From Mesorhabditis belari (lineage: Eukaryota; Nematoda; Chromadorea; Rhabditida; Rhabditidae): a DNA stretch of 64,000 bases. The notes under the pieces were generated by a model, which saw only the letters and a program-made list of their open reading frames with translations, did no database searches and was not told the origin of the DNA. Positions 38,700 through 50,600 of this stretch are shown here, piece after piece (within the stretch, counting starts at the first letter, position 1; each line of letters opens with the position of its first letter). A program made the translations under genes and the position numbers. The stretch is taken from assembly GCA_958450365.1 (NCBI GenBank), contig CAUEEP010000920.1:1079501-1143500 (forward strand). The letters run 5' to 3'.

Positions 38700-41600
38700 A
38701 TGGATCGGCAACGATTAGTAGTATTTATTCTATTAGCGATTTCGCTTGTATTTCTAATAGCCGGTGCGGTTATGCTGGGAGTCGGGATACACAAAGCGAA
38801 TAAGAAAAAGGATTGTCCAGGTAAGGAAATGGTTAGGTTTAGGAAGTTTGGTGAATAGAAAACCTAGTGAATTCTTGTGAAATAGAAAACCTAGTGAATT
38901 CTTGAAACAACCAGGAAACTGTGAAAACCAAGATCAACTCATGAATACGTTATGTCCCAAATCTTGTAAGGTTCTATATTCTGTTTAGCCAATGGTGGTG
39001 ACCCAACTCCAAGTCCTCCAGTTGATTACTCTCAAATATCGGCAATTTTTGTCTCAACAAGACATACCGATATTGATTGGGATGCTTCATTGACGGATTC
39101 AACTTCTGTGAAGTTTTTGGCCGCTGCGACAAGTGTTCAAAAAGCTGTGAGTTCACTCAATTGACTTCAAAGTTGACTCCAAAAAGTTGAAAGCATTAGT
39201 TTTATTCGGATTAGAAATTAAACTGGTTTTTGAGAAAGAAAACTATAAGGAAAAAACTATAAGAACTGTTTTTTCTAATAATTTAGGTTTAAACCCAGAT
39301 TACTTAACCAGATTACCCAGTTTAAACCCAGATTAAACCCAGATTACCCAGATTACCTAGATTACTGCAATCCTACATTCCAAATTTTAGATCAATACTG
39401 CCTTGGGACCTCAATCAGTCGCACATATCTTCTTAGCATCTCCTTTGCCCGTAAAGATCATCGTTCACAGCTTTATGTAAGTCTTTTCAATTGTTTAAAC
39501 TCTGTATTTGATAGACAAGTCTACTTTGATCATTTTAGAGCCGATCTCGTCAACGGAGCTCTCAAAGTCGACGCCTATTCATCATTGATTTATTCGACGA
39601 GTGTCACTGCGACGGATATCACCAATACCGGCGATATGCTCAATCAAAAGCTTGGTGGAGCGTTTTCTTATGGTAAGTTTTTAAACAGAATACAAATGAT
39701 ATTTAGAGATGGACTAATTTCATACCAGTAATGGTAATAAACCACTTTAGTAATGTCAGAGAAAAGAAACGAAGTCCAGGGACAGTTAAGAATACATTGC
39801 TGGACATAATTTTACGACCAGTTGAGAAATTAAATTTAAAAAATAGCAAAATAAGTAAACTAAACTTTCAAAACAATAAATCAATAACCAATTGGGCCTC
39901 CCGAAAGCTGAATCACTTCAAAAACTTTGTTCTCAATGAGTTTTTGATTCACAGTGTGCAAAGCTACAACAACCGCTTTCTTGAATGAATTCTGTATACG
40001 TTCAATTATTGGCGACCATGAATTCAGCGAGGTAGCTGGATAGGAAATGACGTGCCGTGTCTCTTGCTTCTTGTTTCTCCATTTGGCAGATCCCGATAGG
40101 CCCCATAATTGTTGAAGTCGGTGTTGTGGTTCATCTCCAATTCTTTCGCACAATAGTCGATCGAGGTCCACTGTTGAGTCCATCCATAGATGCATCATAG
40201 GATTGTGAGAAACGGAATTTCGGTGCGCTCCTTCCATGGGCCAAGACGCAGGCCGATCGATGTCCGGCACAATGTTCTGTCAAATCTCCATCGGGGATTC
40301 TAATTGAGCGATAGCTTCATAACGTGGAGGGTTGGTGCATGTGCGAGTAGTAAGCAAGATGTGGCGTTGTTGAAAGAACGAGATTGCATCGGCCACGGTA
40401 GTCGGTAAGCGAAATATGAATCCACCGCCTAGGAAATAACAAAAGATTAATTTTCTCTGGTTTTCCTTGATCATTTTCATGGAAGAATGCAAGTTTTGCG
40501 GATGTATAACGAAAATGATCGAGAGTTTATTTTTGCGGATGCATAACAGAAAAGAACCAAAAAAGATAGGATGCCATTTTTCTTAAAACTCTGAAAAATG
40601 AAAAATGGGGTGATCGTAAAATTATGTCTAGCAGCGTTCAAGAACTGAAGCTGCTAAAGTCTCTAAAATATAATAACTTGCGTAAGGAATTTGGATTTTA
40701 AAAAAGAATAGATAATCCAGAAGCTATAATTCAAATTGGCTACTGGCTTGGCTACATAAAATTGAGATATTGTATGCTACTTGCCGTCCCTGAAGCCATC
40801 CATGCCTTCAAAATCTTGAAAGAACCAGTCAATTTTTTCTTTGAATACCGAATCGTTAAAGTTTTCGAGCCAACTTGCGTCCAACCATTTGGCAATCTTG
40901 TCAGAATTGAAATAATCGTGTCTGCACTCACTTCAGTACCTAGATAGTTTATTTTTAACATTGGCTGTATTGTTCACCTTTAATTTCAAGTTCTTCAACT
41001 TTTGTATTTTGCCATTCAATTGATTGAATTGTCGCGTTATCCAACTCTAAATTTTGCTGAACCTACAAAAAATCGAGAAACTTACTCGTATGAGCCATTA
41101 TGGTCATTTCATTCCAGGCTCTCCACTCCAATATTGTCCAACAAATCCGTATCCTCCACCGAACAGCAATCCGCCGTCAACCACTGCGGTACTGCATTGA
41201 TTTCTTTTTGGCAACTCTGACAGCTTTTCATGAAAACTACCATTTTAGGCTCCAAGCACCACCGCTCAAACGCTCCCAGCCGGCAGCACAACCACAATAC
41301 GTGGAGGAGGTTAGGAAAAAGCAGAACTCAAGAATTCTTGGATCTGCTTAATACAATAGATAAAATCTAAACTCTTAAACTCTAGCTTGGTGCGATGCGT
41401 CAAACAAAAACGTGGCCGTGGTCTTCCTCGTGGACGTCTCGTTGCCGATCAGTGGAAATCTCACAACAAAGATGGCATTGGTAAGTGGATTGTCAAAATT
41501 TGAAGAGATTCATTATACTTGTACTTTTTACAAAGCTATACTAAATTTTCAATATTTAGCTTCGTGATTACTTGTCAAAAGTCGATCTCTATGTCAACTT

Positions 41601-44600
41601 GCCCCAGAAAGGATCGTGGGGAAATGTCTCATTCTTCTTGGTGCCATATTACGGTAATACTTTGATTTTTGATCGATATACCTCTACAAGTTCTTGACTC
41701 TTAAATTCAAGAACTCTAATTTTGACGAATCAAAAAACTACTAGTCTCAAAAGATCTCTAATCGATTTTGCGACTTTACGACTTTTTTTTTCGATTTTCG
41801 CTACTCTTTTGGGAGCCTTGATAACTGAAAAAAGAAAAAAAGACAAAACGAAAAAGCGGGATTTTGTAAAAACTGTGGCTTATGAGTGCTTATGAGTTGA
41901 AATTTTAAACCTGAATCGATTTCAGATTTCACCGCTTACACCCTCGGCAGTGCTCCCACTCTTGATCATCCAACATGGGCTGATACAGTCAATTCTCTCA
42001 ATGAAACTCTTGTCAATCCAAACAATAATGATTCTCCAAACTTGGCTCAGTTTGTTGGCTCTTTGATTTGAAATCATTTTCATTTTCAGTGCTTTGAATT
42101 ACGTGCAAGAAACGATCGGCAAATACATTCCATCGGGAACAGCCAGAGCTCTTGTCATTGTTACTGATGGACTGTAAGTTGTAAAGGAATTGTTAGATAT
42201 TCTTGGACAAGTTGTAAAGGAATTGTTAGATATTCTTGGACAAGTTTACTTATATTGGACAATCAAGGGATCAAAGTGCAACAGTAAAATTCCAGGGATC
42301 AAGGAGTAAACCGAGCCCAGACTACGATCGACACAGCTCAACAGCTCAAGAACGAGTACTACAGTGTCTCTATTGTTTCAGCCGCTCAATCAACCATTGT
42401 AAGTCAAGATATTTTATTTTAAAATAGAACTAGATACAACTATTTACACTTGTAATCTTGGTAATTCAAAGGCCAAGAGTAATGTCTTTTTAGGCTAATG
42501 CCACTTTACAAAGCGTGGCCTCTGATCCATCTCATTACTATTCTCTCACCGATTTCACTTGGCTTGGAAATCGTGGAGTCTTGGCTGCGACGAGTTATTG
42601 GATTTGCAATTGTTTGGATGTCTATTGTCTATTAGTCAAGATAAACTTTAGCTTTCTACCCATCGACTCCAGCACCAACAACGCCACCAACAAGGGTACC
42701 GTTGGAGTTCTCAACTGTTGGACCAACGACAACTGGAACGACTCTGCCGCCAACTACGACACCTTGTAAGTGGACAGAGAGCAATCTTTGAAAAGCTTCA
42801 AAAGATTGTTGACTTGCCAGAATGATATTATAAGTTTTGTTCTTGAAATGACACTTCTAGACAGCTATGACAGTCTATCTGACTGCTATAACTTGCTGGC
42901 ACTCTGCTAGAAGCAAAGTGAGTCTAACTCCACTCAAATTCCAGTGGCCAACTGCCCGATGGACGTGATCTTTGTGATCGATGAGTCGCAAACTATGCTC
43001 GACACATTCTTCAACACTGGATTAACCTATTTCGCGAACACTGCCGATGCATTAGTGAAATTGCAATCAAATGTCCGATTTGGAATCGTCGCTTTCAACA
43101 AAAATGTGAGTTTGAGCTGCAAGTTTTTCAGTTGTAAATTTTGAAAATGTTATAGGTGGTGTTCTCCTCATATCAAGACAAAGGTTTCTACAATATTAGC
43201 GATTTCAAAACGGCTCTCGGAAAGATTCCAAGAACGACGGACGTTGTTGATTTCGCGGCTGGATTCGGGGAAGTGAGGAATATTTTGCGGGACTTCTCAA
43301 GAAAAACCGATTCTGCTGTGCTTCCGTTGATCGTTTTTCTCACTGATGGGTATTAGAATAATAGAAGTTTCTTAACCTAAAGTTTTTCAGTGATCAACTC
43401 GATGGTAACGTGGCGAAAGTGATCCCGATCACGAGTGATATCCGATCCACTTACCGAGCAGAGATCATCGGAATTGGATTGAATCCAAGTGATTTCAGGG
43501 AGGGGCTGATTAAGGCAAGTTTTGTTGTTCAAGAAGTTTGATATTAAAAACCTTTAGCAAGCAATTGGTATCGGAGCTGGAGACAACTTCCCGGCACCAA
43601 GATATATCAGAGCCAACAATAATGACGATCTGCTTTCTACAGTTATCACATCAACAACACAAAATATTGACTGTGGCCGTAAGTTTAAGAAGACATTGTT
43701 GAAATGAATCGAAAATAAAGCTGATCTAGCAATAGGAAGATCAGCTGGCTTTCTAAAACCTCAAAAAGGAATGTTAAGAGCTCTTTGCCGTGTCGAAGCT
43801 AGGTCAGGCTTCAAGCTCAGCATTGATACAAAACTTTACAGATCTATCAAAAACAAAGAACATAGAACATAGAACAACTTGGTTAACTTTTCAACCTTTC
43901 AACCTTTCAACCCTGTGACAATCTGGATAACTTTTCCAGGCGCTCCCGCTCCACCAGACATGACATGTTACACCGACATCACTTTCATCTTCGAGGCCTC
44001 TTATGCTTCAAAAGCCATGCAAGAGTTTGAACGTGAAGCAATCAAAGCCTCTGTTCTCCACTTGCGTCCTTTTATTGGAAACACCCAGGTAGAAGAATTA
44101 AATCTCTCCTTTTCAAATCAGCTTTAGGGTCGAATCTCAGTGATCTACTTCTCGTCACCTGATGCTTCGTCTGTTCTCGTTTCATTGGTAAAGATATAGC
44201 CTTATTCTTTATATTTAATGCATTCAAACACATTTTCTGACACACTCGTTGTCATGATTTGTGTTAATGCAACAAATTTCAGAATGGAGATGTTGATTCG
44301 GTCTACTCGACAGTTTCCAATGCAATGATTCTCAATGGAGGAGCTAGTGATTTGGCTGGGTAAGTGTTGAAAGAAGAAATAGACTTTAAATCTTTTCATT
44401 GCACATTTCTAGAATTTAAATAACTATCATAAGATTGAAAATGAGCTTTAATGGTTGTTTTTAGAGCGCTCACTTTGGCCAATGGCGTCATCGATCAGAA
44501 CCACTACGGAAACGCACAAATCGTAGTGCTATTCGCTCGTGGATTGTGAGTTTTTTTGCTTTGAGCTGAAGAAGCGGAATTGAATGCAAAATCTAAAGCA

Positions 44601-47600
44601 GACCTTAAGGTACACCGATGGAAACTCGACCAACTGTTGTAATGATCCTCAACCGCAAGCTGATAAGCTCAAGAGTCGAGCATTTGTGCAAGGTGAGAGA
44701 TCAGCTGGAGACTTCAAAATCAAAGAAATTGAACATTTATTCTAAAGCTAGAAGTAAATCTCACAAAAATTGAATTCCAGCTGTTATGCTGGGCTCAGTG
44801 ACCGATCCGAAAGAGCTCGCCGCAATCTCGAGCACTGCTGTGATTGATGGAAATGCGTTGGTTCAGGTAAATATTTTAAAATTGTAATTTAGATTGGTTT
44901 ACCAACCTTACTTAGCTTATGTTTGGTAAAAATATATCTAACCAACAATAATCCATATCCATTTCATTCAAGGAAGGCGGTAATGCTCAAGCGAACGGCC
45001 AAAAGCTCGCCGACGCGTTGAACCCGATTCTCGATTTCCAGATGAAAAACCAGACTTGTACAGGAGTTCAACAATTCCGTGAGTGTTAAATTGTTTATTA
45101 ATTGTTGATTTTTGTTACAAAATTGTTAAATTTGGATAAACTATTCTTTTAACTATCCAACTAACTATTTCAGCTCCACTTTGCCCCGAATACATCGACG
45201 TTACTTTGGCTTTCCACGCCAACACTTCGTACATGCCAATGGTAAATTGGAAAATAAGAACTTATTAGAAAATATCAAAAATATTGCTTAATATTGCTTA
45301 ATATTGCTCTAGGTCAAAGATTTCATCTCGCAACTGGTTCTCCCAGCCTTATTCGGTGGATATCTTTCCCAATCAGCTGTCACCGCGAACAGTCCCGTCA
45401 ATTTGGCTATTCTGACCGTTGATTACTCGAGTGTCACTGTGGTGAGTGAATTCTAGTTTATCATTGTCAAAATATCTTTCTGTAATTTTATGGAATAGTT
45501 TAGTTTTCCGATTTCACCCAGCGCGTCTCACCAGCTCAATACGCCAGCATTGTGCAAAACATTCCGAACAACGCCTCGACGAGCACGATTCCGTACTTCT
45601 CCAAGTGAGCTTAAGATCGTAAATATTCAATTCAGACTGAGTTTTGCTTCAAAATTCGGCTATATGAAGGAAAACCCCAATTCCCGAAGTTCGAGTATGG
45701 GTTGACAACTCTCCAACCCTAAATTCCAAAATAAACCTAAGCTACCGTACTTGAGACGACGCCTCCGTTTTCCCCCTTTAAAACAAATTCCTTCAAAGTC
45801 CATTCATTTGAAGAATCGTCACTCAGCCCGGCGCTTGCATCGTGTCTGCTGCGCGTATATGTTCCCCTCACTCTATTCTCTTGTAAATTTTGTTTATTGT
45901 TAAAAATTTCCCTCCTCCTTTTATTGTTTCCACCCCTCCTTCCTTGTTTCTTGTAAAATTGTTAAAGTTTTAGAGTTTCTGTACTTTTCCCAGTCTTTCC
46001 ACTTTGTTGGTCTATTGGTCTCTTTCATATCACCGATAAAGGGTACTTTTCCAATAGCGGGGGAGCGAAATGAAAATCAGGGGAGCAAATTTTGCCAGCG
46101 CTACATATATTATAAAAATTACCACCATAAAATCCGCGAATTACCCGTTATTCTCACAACCTTTATATTAGATCACTGATGTGACTTAAAATACCCAGCG
46201 AAATAGATCTTTTCCCTTTTAGCGGACTTTCATCAATTCGCCACAGTTGCAAATCCACGACTGGATGACTCCTTTGGTGACGAAATAATAGATTGCCGTC
46301 GATTCCTTAACTGCAAAAACTGCGGAAAAGCGTTGAGTTGCGTAGTTTTTGCCTTTTAGCGCAAATTTAACGTGTCAGCGAGGTCTGATTTGCTTTGATT
46401 TGTCTAAATTCGAAATCTACGCATACGATTCCCTAGCATGGAAACATTTTTGAAGCTCTACGACCTTTCCTAAGGCCTTTTCCAGCAAAAAAGGTGCGCA
46501 AAAAAAGGTCGCATTTGTCCCACTCCCCAAAATTTGCTCCCCTGATTTTCATTTCGCTCCCCCGATATTGGAAAAGTACCCGATAAAGTTATTAAAAATT
46601 CAAACTTCTTTTCTAAACGCCAGTCAATCCAACCCCGCAGCGAATCGTCTTTTATCCCTCTCGTTTTCGCAAATCATTTGGAATTAGTGTTTTTGGGTTA
46701 AAAGATTTAGCAGTTTGGGTAAGATTTCGACCCAGAATAGGATGTTTTGAACCGTAACACGTTACTATAAAACTATTTGATTTTTGTCTTGTTTGCAGGG
46801 CATACAGCTGGACGAACGATCAGCGCTCACAAGGAAAGACGCGAAGCTGGGCAAGCACCATTGTCATTCTCATCACCGATGCACTATCGTTTGTTTTTAA
46901 ATGAAAAATTATATTCTGGATTTTTTAGAGCTGCCTTAGAGCAGAACTGGATGTTTTTGAGCTATTCTAGACTCTAGAATATAGAGCTTATTGTACCATT
47001 ATTCTTTAGCTCTGTCGATAGCCCCGCCTCCGAGCTCTACCGTCTGCAACCCGCTTACGCTGAGGCGATTCAAATCGGCCTGTTGACAACAAACTTGGCT
47101 GTCACCGATCAACCGATCATTATCAGCGATATCAATCAAGTAAACAGTTTGCAATTTACAATTTAGTTTATGATTCCAGATCAATCCCCAATTCCTGAAA
47201 AGCGCAAAGGGACTTGCCAGCGTGTTAGCGGCTCAGGCTTGCCGAGTGGTCACCACAACTGGTTTGTGAAATTTTAACTAAAAGCTTGGGTTGTTTTGGT
47301 CATTCGAAATTGGATATATTTAATTCATATTTCAGTTTAATTAACTTAAGTAACCAATTTAATTTTGATTGTAATTTAGCTGCACCAACAACCACAACAA
47401 CAACCGCAAAAACGACTCCCGCGCCTCTGCCAAGACCAAAGCCGAGGTTTAGAACCACTAATTTTTAGCTCGCTGCTTTTGTATTGTGCTAATAGCAACA
47501 ATTAATTATAATCGTGTCAAACTAACATTTTCTTTAGAATGGTCTGGCCCGACATTACTATCCTTGTTGACACCAGTTTCGATGGAAACAATGCTATGAC

Positions 47601-50600
47601 TGATCGAGGATTCCAACAGGTAGAATAAATGGATTATCAAAATGTGCTTAAATATTCAAAAATGAACTTGTATATGGCTTCAAACCGTACTATTTCTCAT
47701 TCAGCTCCGCCAATTCATTTACTCGTACTTCTTGGACCAACTCTATGTGGGCGATCAGGGATCACGAGTCGCTTTGGCCACTTATGACAGTCAAATTAAT
47801 ATCGCTTGTTACTTCTCTGATGTAAGTCTTTCTTACCAAAGCTAGTCAGGCATTTTCTTCCAGATTCACAACTATTACGATCTCTGGGACTGCATCGTGA
47901 ACAAGTTCGAGTACAACCTCTTGAATCCGAGAACGAAATCCAGGGATTTGTCAATGTAAGAGCTTAAAACTTGGCAATTTGTAGCTATGACTCGAAATTT
48001 AACTGTAAAACTCAGTTTTTTGAACATAAATCTTTATAAAATTCACTTTAGGGCATTGAACTCCTTGCAAACATCAGTCTTCAATCTCACCAGGGGATAC
48101 GCGCCCGTGAAAGAGAACTTCTTGTTCATTTTCACCACTGGATCGTGGGTTTTAAAGCAATAGGCTTTTAAAAGATCGTAATTTTATTTAAAGCCAATTT
48201 TCAGTTCTTCTTCATCGGTTGATTCAACAGCAGCCCTGCAAAGCATTCAACGATTGGGCATTCGAACGGTGGGAATCGATTTGGGAGCTGTGATGGACAA
48301 GAAGGAGCTCAGGTGAGCTTTGTCGTGGATAATTGTTGGCTGGATATACTGCAGTAAACTGAACTTATCTAATCAAAAATTTATCTACAAGTCCCCTTTA
48401 GCACATACGGTATCGATTCGATTCAAGTGATGAACTGGATGGACGAACAGAATGGAATCATGGGACAGAACCCGCTCGGATATCAAATCATCGATTTTGT
48501 CACAGGAACTCGTCCGTTTTTAAACTTTAGTTCAACGCTAGGGTCGGCAAAAAGCTAAAATTCAAGGCTAGCTAATTCAAAAGTCAAACCAAAGCAAAGC
48601 CAATGGCTTTCAATTGGCCGGAGTTTCAAACTTACCGTTGTATTGGCATAGAACCTTGGCTTCTGCTTGGTTTGGCTTAGAATTTACAAGAAATTGATAA
48701 TTTTTTGACTTCGCCTGGAAATTTGCTCTTTTGACAACCAAAATGGAATGGTTCGACTCCAACCAATTTCCAGATCGCCAACCATTGTCCAACTTCTACG
48801 CCGATTTCTACTTTGTCCTTGATCTCTCCTTTGCCATGAACGGCTTCTTTGATTCGCTGAAAACTTTCATCCACAACTTTGTCAACAATTTGAACTTGGA
48901 TGATCACATGTAAATTGATACAAATCGATTATTATATCATGAATTTAGGTCTCGAATCTGGGTTGTTCCCTACAACAGTGGGGTGATTCAGAGTGCCGTT
49001 CTTACTCAATCGACAAGTCTAATGGTGAGCGTTGAAAAAAGTTTCATAACTACTTAGCTAAATTAGTAAGTTATTTCAGTGAAATTGTTTAATAGCTCAA
49101 AATTTTGACCAAACGGAGGTTTGTTTTTAACCTAGTTTCAACCCTGACAATCCAGCTATGTGAGAGTTAAAGCTGAAGCGTTCAACTTCAGCATTAAGTA
49201 TTAATAGTATTAAAATGTAAGCTGTTAGAACTTTTGCTTACTTAAAATTGAATAAAGCTGTTAGTTCAGCACTTGTACGGTTCATTTACCCAATTTAACA
49301 AGTCCACTCAGGATTTCGAGAGCTGGTACTCGTCCAATTTCACCTACACCGTGCCCACCGACGCTGGCGCTAATGTCGGAGCGTAAGTGAAGGAAATCTT
49401 GAAAGCTTTGGAATTTAAGCCTTTAAAGAGCCTTTAAAACCTAAAACCTAAACCTTTTAGAATCAATTTTACATTTTTACCCATTTCAGGGCCATCGACA
49501 CGGTCGTTTCGATGATCGGTGCGACGACGAACACAAACAAACTCGCGCATGTCATCTACGTGGCTCAATCACCAACGTTAGTTTCAAATTTGATTCAAGA
49601 CTCAAGATTGGATCATGAACTGACATTTTTTGACATGTTTATGGAAAAGCAATTCCAGAAAATCATTTCAGAGCCAACGGTACCGAGAAAGCCGCCCAAT
49701 TGGCCAATCGACGAGACGTTCAACAATATGTGCTTCAAACGAATGTCCAAGTGAGTTTTGAAACTGTCACATCCTCAGAGAGTTACTAATAGTACTCCAG
49801 AGTATGAACTACTAAAATAAACTTCAGTTTTTTTGAACCAATTCACTTTAAGGTGAACTACTCGTCAACTCTCTCAAATGGTTTTGTCTATCGTTGTCAG
49901 GTTGGATTTTTTTTTCAAAGCTTTAAGGAATTTAATTTAAAAGTTTATATACCTAAATTCTATGGAATTGTAAATCTTTATCATTTCATCAGCTTTTAGG
50001 GAACTGACGACTTGAATAACTGGCTGTACTACTCCCGTCGTCCATTTAACAATGTCACTCAATTTTTCAATGACTTGATTGCAAGTAAACATCCTTGGAT
50101 ATTGAAGATGATTTAAATATTGAGATTTGTGCATTTTATGACTAATCTTTGATTTTAGTGCAAGAACAATACCGCCAGAACAACGAGATGCAGCTGGCCG
50201 AGGTGCAAGTTGATATCGCAATCGCTTTGGATCAGACTGGTTTGACGAATACCACGTTTGAGGCTGTGAGTTTAGCTGGCTATCAATGATTGTGTTATTT
50301 TAATTTAATACTAAATTTAATGAGTTTTCAGTTGAAATCCTATTTGGTTGGCTTGGTGAATCGACTCCATGTCTCGAGAACCGGCACCCAAATCGCGTTG
50401 CAAGCTTTCAGTGGACGACAGGTAAATTGTTGAAAAGATTTGTTAACAATTCTAAGACAAGAAAACTTATTGATGATCTATCCAAGTATGACTTTAATAT
50501 TAATATTTTAGGAAGTCGAAGGTGGCTTCCATTTCATCGACAATCGAGACGCCAATGGAGTCGCTCAAAGCATTGCAGCTCTCAAATATCGAAGCTCGAA

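Noticed and set aside
40280..40492. Minus frame as an independent gene
   Set aside because: Matches the N-terminal block of a Merlin transposase and sits in the relic.
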